64,000 nt of DNA from Dipteris shenzhenensis (lineage: Eukaryota > Polypodiophyta > Polypodiopsida > Gleicheniales). Below, piece by piece: positions 33,501 to 43,597 of this stretch. Below the pieces are notes generated by a model. The model did not search any database. It saw only the letters and a program-made list of their open reading frames with translations, and was not told the origin of the DNA. Position numbers and translations under genes: made by a program. How positions within the stretch are numbered: position 1 is the first letter of the stretch; the number at the start of each line of letters is the position of its first letter. Location: the NCBI GenBank assembly GCA_047967505.1, contig CM106538.1. One strand, written 5' to 3'.

Positions 33501-34844
33501 ATGGCATTGATTATGAAGAAACATTCAGTCTGGTTGCAAGGATGGCAACCATAAGAGCAGTCATTGCTATGGCTGCATCAAAGGGATGGTCTTTACATCA
33601 GATGGATGTAAAGAATGCCTTCTTGCATGGTGATTTGCAAGAAGAGGTCTTTATGGAGCAGCCACCAGGTTATGTTCATGCTGCTCATCCTGAATTTGTT
33701 TGCAGGTTGAAGAAAGCCTTGTATGGATTAAAGCAAGCACCTAGAGCATGGTCTGACAAGATAGGAGAGTATCTTGTCACTATTGGCTTTCAGATTTCCA
33801 AGGCAGATTTCTCACTTTATGTGAGAAAAATAGAGAAAGGTATTATGCTGCTTGTCATGTATGTTGATGATTTGATCATCACAGGTGATAGTGATGAAGA
33901 TATCCTTCATGTGAAAATGCTATTAGAGCAGAAGTTTGAGATGAAGGATTTGGGAGAGCTGCTTATTTCTTGGGCATTGAGGTGATTAGATCACCAAGTG
34001 GGATATGGCTCTTGCAAAGGCAGTATGGATTGGACAGGCTGTCCAAATATTCGGATGACAGGATGTAAGCCTATTTCAATTCCTTTGGAGCAGAATGTGA
34101 AGCTGAGCACAGACGTAGGTGAGCTTCTGGAAGAGCCTACTATGTACAGGCACATAGAAGGAAGTTTGATTTATATGACTATTACCAGGCCAGATTTGAG
34201 CTATGCTGTTGGATTGGTAAGTCAGTTTATGCAAGCTCTAAGGAAATCGCATTTGGATGCGGCTAGATGCATACTCACGTATATGAAGTCCACATTGCAG
34301 TATGGACTATTTCATGAGACTGGGGTTCAGAGACGGTTGCATGGATACACTGATGCTGATTGGGCTAGTAGTATCTCTCATAGACGATCTACGAGTGGAT
34401 ATGTGTTCTCTTTTGGGAGTGCTGCAGTCACTTGGAGTAGCAAGAAACAACCTACAGTTGCCTTGTTGAGCACAGAGGCTAAGTACAGGGGTGCAGCAAT
34501 GGCTGGTTGCATAAGCTACTTTATGGTATGCATCAGTCTACATATGGGCCAGTTGTCATTTATTGTGAAAACATCAGTAGTATACACTTGGAAAATAACC
34601 CAGTCTATCATGCTAGAACAAAGCACATTGAGGTGCATTGTTCTATGTGCAGGAGAAGGTTTTACTAGGTCTTATTGATCTAGTTTATGTCAGCACAGAG
34701 GATCAAGTAGCTGACATATTCACGAAGGCATTGGGCACAAAGAAGCTGCACAAGTTCAGAGACCTGCTTGGTGTGCAGGAATTGGGATTGAGCTCGAGGG
34801 GGAGTGTTGAGATATCGAGCTCCACTCGTGATATGCCAGGGTGA
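30535..34844 (+). pseudogene. Copia A2 gag-pol (many nonsense codons)
   Basis: Gag begins at ATG 30,535 (MAADSLSQIVTEKLDKNNF). TAG codons at 31,036, 31,213, 31,381, 31,573, 31,765, 32,413 and 33,269 each replace a CAG seen in A1 or A6. The CCHC knuckle near 31,330-31,375 has lost two of its three Cys to Tyr through G to A changes. Protease D-S-G-A-S is retained. Reverse transcriptase is open from 33,302 with LHQMDVKNAFLHGD and YVDDLIITGDS, then a one-base deletion near 33,970 shifts the frame. RNase H has TDADWAS but a 16-base deletion near 34,510. The frame ends at 34,844, inside the 3' LTR. Confidence 0.9.
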
Positions 34845-35409
34845 CTGTTGTGCATTTATGTCACCGACTTGTTAGCTATAGATGTGGTTGGTACACCACC
34901 CATGAATAATAGCTGGATGACAGCCTCGGGGGGGTCACTCATCATATGTAACCCTATCACGTGAGTTCAACAGAAGGATATTTTTTTTTCTAAAATTTAC
35001 AGAAATAAATATACATAAGGGACTATTTAAAATAGTTTTGGAAAAAATTTACAGATTTGTATAGAAAAGGGGTACATTTTATTAATGAAAATTTTATGAA
35101 TAAGGGATTTTAAAAATAGGCCTTGAACGCACGTGATGTAGAGGATTTATACATAGTGACCCCCCCAAGATGACAGCTATCCTTATGTACTCTAGTTCAT
35201 GGCTTAGTTAGTATGTCACCTTAGTTAGTTGAATTTGGTTTGAGACCCACATATAGGGTTCTTCTATTTCTTTGTACTAGAGTTCTTTTGGCTTTCACAA
35301 CTAAGAAGAAAAAAACTGTTTTCAGCCTCCAACCTTGTGTGTATTCCCCCATTGTGTATGTGAGAAAGCCATAAGTGAGACTCCTTCCCTCTCTCCCACT
35401 ATCTTCACA
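34805..35409 (+). repeat. Copia A2 3' LTR, split by a small transposon
   Basis: The LTR runs TGTTGAGATATC (34,805) to about 34,924 and resumes at 35,178, ending TATCTTCACA at 35,409. Removing the insertion and one copy of its duplicated target restores an LTR of the normal length. Confidence 0.9.
34925..35168. mobile_element. Small non-autonomous DNA transposon (MITE)
   Basis: A 244-base insertion interrupts the A2 3' LTR. GATGACAGC is repeated on both sides (34,916-34,924 and 35,169-35,177), a 9-bp perfect duplication. The ends carry inverted GGGGGGGTCACT (left near 34,928; reverse complement AGTGACCCCCCC on the right ending 35,166). There is no coding capacity, and the interior is AT-rich. 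A 9-bp duplication points to a Mutator-like superfamily; if the true duplication is 8 bp, hAT is possible. The insertion boundary is ambiguous by one or two bases. Confidence 0.85.
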
Positions 35410-35414
35410 TGGGG

Positions 35415-38400
35415 CTGAGGTGCCATTGTTCCATCGAAACTCTTTCCACCAACTCAGCCAGCGCCTTGGCTTGGTCCAGCAATGTGACTTCCTTATTTGT
35501 GAGTTTTTCTTTAATCTTGAAGCAGTCTTGGGCTTGAGTGTGTAGAAGGCCGAGCTTCTTGACATTCTCTTTGTTCCTGTGAGCACACATAATGATTCAA
35601 ACACAATTTTAGTATCCATGAAAACATTATTGAATAGTTTATTGCATCTCTGAAGCCAAATTGACCAGAGCACTAAAGCTCTAATGACGTTTCAGTTTTG
35701 CGGTGCTCAGTTAGGAGAGTCTACGAGAAGAATGATGGAGTAGCTAAAAGGGAAGGGAGCTACATGTTGGTGTATCAAGAATAGGAACATTTGAGGAACA
35801 AGTGTGGAATATCCTCCCTCGCTTTGTTGCATCTTCTGCACCAACCATTACCTTGATCAATCTTTTGGGCTCGAACTACTGTCCAGATGCCTCGGTGTAG
35901 GATGAGCTAGAGAAGGCATGAATGCTTTTAGAGATCTCTTGATCCCGGACTTTAGAGAATCTATGAGACTATATGTTATTGTCATCTCTCTGGTACCACG
36001 TTTTGTTTAGTTTGCTTATCAACTCCTCCTGGCCTTCATTGATTGTAGGAACTGGAGAAAGATTCCATTGTCCCACCCATCTGAATTCTCTCATCATGAG
36101 AGGTAGATGACCACCTAGCCAAGGGGAGTTTTCTTTGCCCACAGAGCCTGCCATTCCTTTATCAAGAGGAGGTTGAATCTCTTTAGTCTATGTTATTCCA
36201 ATAGGAAATTATTATTGTGCCACTTACCTTGAGTACGGTACCATAGATCTCCCCAGACATTGATCCCTCTCTTGCTTAGTGTGAGAGTTGCTTTAGTTTG
36301 GTCATCCCATAGTGGATGGGTGCTAAACAAGATTGAGAACCAAATTGAATCTTGGTTGTAGAAGGTGCCTATTTTCCTTGTAAATCCCTTCCATTTTACT
36401 AAAGGTCACATACTTTCTCAGGCCCTCCACATCCCTTTCCAAAGCTTTGAACCTTTCATGATGCATCTTTCTTTCCCAAAAAGGAGGGGTCCTAGAGGAA
36501 TCTCTTTCCAGTGCGTGCATCGGTTAGGTTTGACTTTCCTCACGTTCTTCAGAGCAGAGAAGCCCACACTGAGAATCTGGGTTTTGGTAGGCTTTTAGGA
36601 TCCACTAATCCATGAATCTTGTCGATGACTTTTCGACATCAACCACTCCTAAAACTCCTTCCGCTTTCGATAGAGTACAGAAGTTCCATCTTACCTTGGC
36701 GCTTCTGTTTTGCTCTAAGGATCCCCCCCATAAGAAGGTTTGAAACAATCTGTTGATTTGATCAAACTGTTTTTTTGTAAGGAACCAGCATGCTATAAAA
36801 TACAGAATGGATGGGTAGATGTAATGATTCAACACAAACTTTCTCCTAGCCAGTGAATGTTATAGCCCTTGCCACCTACTGATTTTACTTTTGATCTTGT
36901 CAATTACCCAGTCCCATCTGTCTTTGTTTGTGCATCCAAAACCCATTGGGATCCCAAGGAGATGTAAGATCTCACCCTCCTTTAAGATCTTGCATCTCTT
37001 ATCTATGAGAATTTGGGGCGGAGTTGCCCTAGTTCCAAAGACTTATGTTTTCTCATGATTAATTTTAGACCCCTATGCTATGCAGAACGTGTCCAAGCAT
37101 CTAAGGATGCTCTCCACTAATCTAGCTTGCCTTATTCCTCCTTAATGAGCCAGCCAAGAGCATCTGTAGCAATGGCAAAGAGGAGAGGTGCTAAGGGGAA
37201 GCCCTGTCTAATAGATCTTTTAAGCGTAAAAGAGGAGGAGATATCTATCCCCACTCCATTCTGCCGTGAGCTTTATCAAAGTCTATTAAAAAAAAACAGA
37301 TATCCTGGTTTGTCTCCTCTGCATGCTCCAATCCTTCCCAAAGAGTTAAGGTGGCCTCCAAGATGTGTCTGCCTTGGATGAAGCCTTTTTGTTCTTCCCT
37401 TATCCAGTATTTCATTTTAAATTTGAGTTTGATAGCTTAAGCTTTAGCGAAGATTTTGTAACTAGTATTAAGCATGGTAAGAGGTCTCCAATTCTTGAGC
37501 ATTTCCTTGGGCCCCCTTTGGGTATCAGTATAATCATCCCTGTGTTTATTCGTGAGTCAAGGAATCCTTTTGCCTTGGATTCTTGCCAAAAGAGGAGGAT
37601 ACACGCGCCCACTATGTCTCAGAATACTTGGTAGAATTCTATTGGAAGTCCGTCTTCACCTAGAGTTTTTCCCCTTGCCATGGCAGTAACTGCACCATTT
37701 AATTCTTCTATGGAAAGATCCTTGCCTAGAAAGATGGAATCAAATATTTGGATAGTGCTCCTTCTGGCCAAACGACATTTTTCTCTTGCTCTGAGCTTAT
37801 CGGTGGAAAGGGTTTTGGGTTCCGCAAGAATCCTCTAGAAGTGCTCTGCCACAATCTGGCCTATCTCTTTCAAATCCTGGATTAGTTGTCCTTCGTGTAC
37901 TAGTGTATCAATCGATTCTTGAGCCTGCTTTTTCCTAAGGCTTCTATAAATGTCATCATTTTGGCATGTCATTTCTTCCTGCCCACCATTCTCTTGTGAA
38001 CACTTTGGATTGTGTTGCCTCAGTGTTTGCTTATACCCTGGCTTTGTCTCTGAAAGCTTTGAGTCTTTCTTGTCCCTCAATTTTTGCATCCTCCTCCAGA
38101 AGCTTGATTTGGTCTTCAATTTTTGCTTGTCTAGTGGGCTCTAGTGATACCCGCTCACTTCTTGATCGCCTTAGAAAAGTATCTGTTCTTTCTGTGGCCC
38201 TAACCCATTTTTTAGTTATAGTGGCTATGCCATCAAAACCTTTTTCTAAGATTCTAACTACCTTCTATTGGACATAGGGAAGACAAAAGAAGAATGGGTT
38301 TTCTTTGAACCAATATTTACTTATCTTTCCTTGACTTTTGTCTAGAGTGATTAGGATTGGTTGGCGGTCCGAAAAGGGGAGAGAAGCAAGAGCTAAGCTC

Positions 38401-39055
38401 TTGGTACACAACGCTGCATCAACGATGTCTCTTGAGCAGTACATCCTATCTATCCTTGCTTTCCTGTGGAGAGAGCGCAATTGATTATTGGTCTAGGTGA
38501 AAGAGGTGTCCTCAAAGATGTTAGTGAGCATCGCAGAATCTTTGAGGGCAGTCCAAGAAGAAAGGTCCCTGCCTCTTAAAGTGTTACCTAATCCATTCCA
38601 CCTATCCCTATAGGATTCTACCATATTGAATTCCCTTAGTAGGATAGCATTGTTTTGTAGTATCTTTTCCTCCCAAAGGAGAGCTCGATCTCTCGTGGTA
38701 TTAGGGGCATAAATGTAGAATATTTGGCACCAAAGTTGAAGGTGGGAAAAGTCAACTCCAATCTCGACAACCCCAAAAAGGGTAAAGGCCACGTGACTGA
38801 CCCGACAAGGTGTTAGCTACACCTGACAGCTCCACCTCTCCCTTCTTCATGAGTGGTGCAAAACCACTACGTGCTGTGGTCAAGTTGGTTGAGCTACCAC
38901 CCTAGCTTATCCCCAGCAACTTTGATCTCTTGAAGTGCTAAAAGTTTAGGTCTCAAACATGATGTTTTTAGCCAACTTTTAAGGATGGTTGGCTTGTGGT
39001 CATTTGTCAAGTCCTGCATGTTGATGCTAAAAAAGGAAATTTTTTCTTGCATCAT
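35415..39055 (-). pseudogene. LINE (L1-type) ORF2: endonuclease, reverse transcriptase, zinc finger
   Basis: The frame appears to start at 39,055 (MMQEKISFFSINMQDL). Endonuclease motifs follow: LLALQEIK, FYIYAPNT, EFNMVES, ARIDRMY and FSDRQPILI near 38,350, where SDHxP is usual. Reverse transcriptase is readable from IILIPKGGPRK (37,535) through WRPLTMLN, EEQKGFIQGRH, LIDFDKAHGRMEW (catalytic Asp) to RQGFPLAPLLFAIATDALGW (near 37,180). The segment expected to hold the (F/Y)ADD box is missing near 37,120. A zinc-finger segment GWCRRCNKARED...HLFLKC lies near 35,820-35,870, then LWSIWLQRC near 35,670. Stops and shifts are frequent. The 3' end runs into copia A2. Confidence 0.88.
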
Positions 39056-39189
39056 TGTAGAGAGTTTTTGTTTCTCTTCTTATTAAAGCTTACTGGACTG
39101 TTCTAAGAAGAAAGAGTGAAGCCACTTGACATCCTCCTTTTCTCCCTTTCAATTGAATTGACTTCCTTACCCCTATCGTTTAACTCAAC

Positions 39190-39350
39190 CGCTTGAGCCT
39201 TTGCCTTCCCTAACCTTGTTGCTTTCTACCTTTGACAACTATGAAGGGAGGACCCTCTTTGTTAGCTGACTCGTGCTCTACCTGATCCAATTGTGCTTCT
39301 AAGTCTTGAGTGGCGACCACAAATTCCTCCTCACTTGAGTTTCAAGTTTG
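39190..39350 (-). pseudogene. LINE ORF1 C-terminal remnant
   Basis: On the minus strand, upstream of ORF2, a short stretch reads NSSEEEFVVATQDLEAQLDQ and then GPPFIVVKGRK. The acidic segment followed by an FIVVKGRK-like end resembles the tail of plant LINE ORF1 proteins, which bind the element RNA. It is truncated where the copia tandem array begins. Confidence 0.5.
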
Positions 39351-39375
39351 CCACCTGTAGATATACATTCTCTGG

Positions 39376-39754
39376 CACCTCAATGTGCTTTGTTCTAGCA
39401 TGATAGATTGGGTTATTTGCCAAGTGTATATTGCTCATGTTGTCACAATAAATGACAATTGGCCCATCTGTAGACTGATGCATATCATAAAGTAGCTTAT
39501 GCAACCAAGCTACCTCACATGCAGCCATTGCTGCACCCCTATACTTAGCCTCTGTGCTCGATAAGGGAACTATAAGCTGTTTCTTGCTGCTCCAAGTGAC
39601 TATAGCACTCCCAAAAGAGAACATATATCCACATGTAGATTGTCTATCAGAAATACTACCAGCCCAATTAGCATCAGTGTATCTATGCAACTGTATCTGA
39701 ACCCCAATTTCATAAAATAGTCCATACTACAATGTGGACTTCACATACCTCAGT
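39376..39754 (-). pseudogene. RNase H copy 0 (partial) of the tandem array
   Basis: Encodes RYVKSTL near the LTR junction, then HRYTDANWAGS, STEAKYRG and YCDNMSN on the minus strand. It breaks off after ARTKHIEV at the LINE boundary, so the C-terminal part and polypurine tract are missing. Confidence 0.8.
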
Positions 39755-40100
39755 TGTGAAGATAGTGGGAGAGAGGGAAGGAGTCTCACTTGCGGCTTTC
39801 TCACATACACAATGGGGGAATACACACAAAGGTGGAGGCTGAAAACAGTTTTCCTCTTCTTAGTTGTGAAAGCCAAAAGAACTCTAGTACAAAGAAATAG
39901 AAGAACCCTATATGTGGGTCTCAAACCAAACTCAGCTAACTAAGGTGGCATACTAACTGAGCCATGAACTAGAGTACATAAGGATAGCTATCATCCTGCT
40001 ATTATTCATGGGCGGTGTACCAACCGCATCTGCAGCTAACATGACATAAATGCACAATGGTCACCCTGGCATATCACAAGTGGAGCTCGATATCTCAACA
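39755..40100 (-). repeat. LTR-a of the tandem array
   Basis: 346 bases on the minus strand, TGTTGAGATATCGAGC at 40,100 to TATCTTCACA at 39,755. It belongs to the GTGTATGTGAG variant shared with A2. Confidence 0.9.
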
Positions 40101-40634
40101 CTCCCCCTCGAGATCAATCCCAATTCTTGCACACCAAGCAGGTCTCTGAACTTGCGTAGCTTCTCTGCACCAAATGCCTTCATGAATATGTCAGCTACCT
40201 GATCCTCTGTGCTGACATAAACTAGATCAATAAAACATACTAGAACCTTCTCCTGCAGATAGTGATAATCCACCTCAATGTGCTAGATTGGGTTATTTTC
40301 CGAGTATATATTGCTCATGTTGTCACAATAAATGACAATTGGCCCATCTGTAGACTGATGCATATCATAAAGTAGCTTATGCAACCAAGCTACCTCACAT
40401 ACAGCCATTGCTTCACCCGTGTACTCAGCCTCTGTGCTCGAGAAGGCAATTGTAGGTTGTTTCTTGCTGCTCCAAGTGACTGCAACACTCCCAAAAGAGA
40501 ACATATATCCACTTGTAGATTGTCTATCAAAAATACTACCAACCCAATTAGCATCAGTGTATCCATGCAACTGTATCTGAACCCCAATTTCATAAGATAG
40601 TCCATACTGAAATGTGGACTTCACATACCTCAGT
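40101..40634 (-). pseudogene. RNase H copy 1 of the tandem array
   Basis: This minus-strand segment starts immediately after LTR-b and encodes HGYTDANWVGS, STEAEYTG, YCDNMSN and, after a deletion of about 17 bases near 40,285, VYVSTEDQVADIF. It ends in the polypurine tract CTCGATCTCGAGGGGGAG-like context just before LTR-a. It is the only nearly full-length RNase H of the array. Confidence 0.85.
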
Positions 40635-40986
40635 TGTGAAGATAGTGGGAGAGAAGGAAGGAGTCTCACTTGCGGCTTTCTCACATACACAATGGGGGAA
40701 TACACACAAAGGTGGAGGCTGAAAATAGTTTTCCTCTTCTTAGTTGTGAAAGCCAAAAGAACTCTAGTACAAGGAAATAGAAGAACCCTATATGTGGGTC
40801 TCCAACCAAACTCAGCTAACTAAGGTGGCATATTAACTGAGCCATGAACTAGAGTACATAAGGATAGCTGTCATTCATCTATTATTCATGGGCGGTGTAC
40901 CAACCGCATCTATAGGTAACAAGTTGGTGACATAAATGCTCAACGGTCACCTTGGCATATCACGAGTAGAGCTCGATATCTCAACA
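40635..40986 (-). repeat. LTR-b of the tandem array
   Basis: 352 bases on the minus strand, TGTTGAGATATCGAGC at 40,986 to TATCTTCACA at 40,635. Same variant as LTR-a. Confidence 0.9.
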
Positions 40987-41358
40987 CTCCCCCTCGAGCT
41001 CAATCCCGATTCTTGCACACCAAGCAGGTCTCTGAACTTGTGCAGCTTCTCTGCGCCCAATGCCTTCATGAATATGTCAGCTACTCGATCCTCTGTGCTG
41101 ACATAAACTAGATCAATAAGACCTAGTAAAACCTTCTCCCACACATAGTGATAATGCACCTCAATGTGCTTTGTTCTAGCATGATAGACTGGGTTATTTT
41201 CCAAGTGTATACTGCTCATGTTGTCACAATAAATGACAAATGGACCATTTGTAGACTGATGCATATCATAAAGTAGCTTATGCAACCAAGCTACCTCACA
41301 TGCAACCATTGCTCCACCCCTGTACTCAGCCTTTGTGCTCGATCAGGCAACTGTAGGC
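40987..41358 (-). pseudogene. RNase H copy 2 (partial) of the tandem array
   Basis: The minus-strand reading enters from the minisatellite at 41,358 with the end of the STEAEY region, continues through WLHKLLYDMHQ, YCDNMSS, HARTKHIEV and STEDRVADIF, and ends at the polypurine tract before LTR-b. The N-terminal part of the domain is replaced by the C/T-rich repeat. Confidence 0.8.
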
Positions 41359-41573
41359 ATCTCCACCTCCCCCTCCCCCTACCCCTCCATTTCCACCTCC
41401 CCCTCCCCTTCCCCCCTCCATTTCCACCTCCCCCTCCCCTTTCCCCCTCCATCCCCACCACCCCCTCCCCCCTCCATCTCCACCTTCCCCTCTCCCTCCC
41501 CCCTCCATTTCCACCACCACCACCCCCTCCCCCCTCCATCTCCACCACCCCCTCCCCCCTCCATCTCCACCAC
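41359..41573. repeat. C/T-rich minisatellite (~30-bp units)
   Basis: Variants of CTCCACCTCCCCCTCCCCCCTCCATTTC-like units repeat with imperfect length. Both strands give long artefactual open frames here. Confidence 0.85.
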
Positions 41574-41688
41574 CCTCTCTCTCTTTCTCTCTCTCTCTCT
41601 CTTACACACTCTCTCTCTTTCTCTTTCTCTCTCTCTCTGTCTGTCTCTCTCTCTTTCTCACTCTCTCTCTCTCTCTCTTTCTCACTCA

Positions 41689-41737
<49 letters not shown>

Positions 41738-41891
41738 ACACACTCTCTCTTTCTCACTCTCTCTCTTTCTCTCTCACTCTCTCTCTCACTCTTTGTCTCT
41801 CTTTCTCTCTCACTCTCTCTCTCACTCTTTCTCTCTCTTTCTTTCTCTCTCTCTCTTACTCTTTCTCTCTCTTACTCTCTCTCTTACTCTT

Positions 41892-41927
<36 letters not shown>

Positions 41928-41995
41928 CCTCTCTCTTACTCTCTCTCTCTCTTTCTCTCTCTCACTCTCTCTCTCTTTCTCTCTCATGCTCTCTC
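41574..41995. repeat. (CT)n microsatellite, left block
   Basis: Nearly continuous CT dinucleotides with TTTCT and CACTCT interruptions. It ends at the copia B 5' LTR. Confidence 0.95.
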
Positions 41996-42168
41996 TGTGG
42001 GGGTTAAAGGTCATTGTGCCTTTACCCCGGTTATGTACAATACTCAAACACATATATAAATGAATGAAAAAGAAGATTAGGGTGGTTCTACACCCACCAA
42101 AACTTGTGTGGCTCTCTGTCTCTCTCTCTCTCCTTCTTCCGTTCTTGCTTTCGTTTAGAGAACTATCA
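41996..42168 (+). repeat. Copia B 5' LTR
   Basis: 173 bases, TGTGGGGGTTAAAGG to AACTATCA. It has a good TATA box (ATATATAAATG) at about 42,051-42,062 and a short CT run of its own near 42,115-42,135. Confidence 0.9.
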
Positions 42169-42170
42169 AC

Positions 42171-42184
42171 TGGTATCAGAGCCC
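42171..42184 (+). promoter_or_regulatory. Copia B primer binding site
   Basis: TGGTATCAGAGCCC, two bases after the LTR end, matches the initiator tRNA-Met complement. Confidence 0.9.
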
Positions 42185-43597
42185 GGGTGATCTAGCTGAG
42201 CATGTGTGAATGCTTAAAGATCAACAGCTCTGTGGGAGGAAGGACAAGCTCTGTGGGAAGCTTTGTGGGTGACTTTACTTGCATCCGAGTGTGTAGAGAC
42301 CTTGGAGGAACCTTTGGAAAAGTCACTTTGGCTTTGCGAAGTGGTTTTGAGAGCCTGTTAAGAGTTTTCAAAGAAAAAGTCATTTTTTGAGCTTTTCCCT
42401 GTTCTGTTCGATGACAGAGACTCCGTATTGACTTGTATGGCAACTATTGCTTGCTTTTGGTGTCCACTTCACTTCAGGAGCTTGGAAACACCTTCATTCT
42501 TGAATCCGGATCATTTCATTGGAGTTCTGGCTCTCTATGTCAGTTTCTGCGTTTTTTGCCCGGGTGTTGGAACTCAAGTTTAGAGCAACCATTTGCAGAT
42601 CTGTCAGTTCCAGTGGACTAAGGAGGTCCTAAAACTTCTATGTTGCTCATCATTCGCACTCCGGTGGAGTTTACAAACAGCTTTGTTTCCAAAAACGTTT
42701 TTCAATCCGTGTGTTGGACCCAGTGATTGAGACCACGGTTTCTAAAACCGTCTGTTCCATTGCGTTCCGAACACCCAAAAACCCCTACCCGTCAGTTCTT
42801 GCGTGATTCGGTGGAGGATTTTCAGAGTTATAGATCTCTGTGTATTCGATTTCATCTCTCTGTTATGCATTTTTCATTCTAAGGTTTTGAAACCTTAGAT
42901 TTATGCCACATGGCAGTGGATAAGTATTGACTCCTATTTCTCACTCATCGGTTGGGATTTTGGAGTTCTGGCAGAAGAGAGATATTTGCAAATTTTCTTG
43001 CTGAGTCCGATTATGCAATGGCGCCCATGTTTTTGAGGCATCTCAGGTTTTATTTTCAGTAGCGGTCATTACCGTGGGACTATGATTTTTTTATGCAGAT
43101 CACTCTGGTTGCAGTTTGAGTAGTGTGCGCTCATTCGTGGTATGCATTGGGTTGCAGTGGATGATTTATAGGCCATTTAGATGCATTACGGTCCTTATTG
43201 GATGCACTGATAGACCCAAATTGCCTTATGGGATGCTATTTTTTTATGGACGCTTTGCACATGGATGCTATTTTATGCTGAGGGACAGCCTTGACACATT
43301 GCAGGTGATGCACTAATAGTGCTATGCTCTCTTGGATGAGATATTATTGATGCATATGCCAGTGGACGGTGTTTATGCTTGAGTCATTTGGCACTTATTG
43401 GCATTTTCTTTTGGGCCAAATTTGCTCATATGGATGCATAGTATATGCACAGGAGTCAGATGCATCTTTTGATGCTTTGAGCTTTGAGTTTTGGTGATAT
43501 TTCACTCTATTGTGGCATATACATTTGGGTGCACCTGGTATTTGGTGTGATTCTCTCTTGCAGGCACTAGCATTTGGGATTTCGCTTTATTTGCATC
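42185..43597 (+). other. Copia B untranslated leader
   Basis: About 1.4 kb between primer site and gag start has only short open frames without recognisable domains. A leader this long is unusual for a copia element. In copia A the equivalent stretch is about 0.5 kb. Confidence 0.7.

Larger units (their letters stand above)
29687..35409 (+). mobile_element. Copia A2: complete but heavily mutated copia A element
   Basis: LTRs are at 29,687-30,038 and 34,805-35,409 (the latter interrupted by a small insertion), with the primer site after the first and a polypurine tract before the second. Flanking 5-mers tggtg (29,682-29,686) and tgggg (35,410-35,414) differ at one base and probably represent the mutated target duplication. 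Gag, protease, integrase, reverse transcriptase and RNase H are all present in order but carry at least seven CAG to TAG stops and several indels. It belongs to the LTR variant with GTGTATGTGAGAAAGC. It is clearly older than A6. Confidence 0.9.
39376..41358 (-). mobile_element. Tandem LTR-RNase H array from a deleted copia A element
   Basis: Reading the minus strand from right to left: partial RNase H (41,358-40,987), LTR-b, RNase H (40,634-40,101), LTR-a, partial RNase H (39,754-39,376). The LTR 3' end is fused directly to the RNase H segment with the same junction in both units (TTCACAACTGAGGTATGTGAAG-like), so primer site, gag, protease, integrase and most of reverse transcriptase were lost once, before the unit was multiplied. 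The period between LTRs is 880 bases. The outer RNase H copies are truncated, the left by LINE sequence and the right by a minisatellite. Recombination or insertion of a concatemer from a one-LTR circle would both fit. Confidence 0.85.

Noticed and set aside
41280-42063. Open frames of 150-259 codons on both strands
   Set aside because: They are translations of CT and CCT repeats (Ser/Leu/Pro or Arg/Glu/Gly runs) extending from a truncated RNase H; no coding signal.
42190-43320. Short frames in the copia B leader
   Set aside because: All under 70 codons, no domain and no conservation evidence; treated as untranslated leader.
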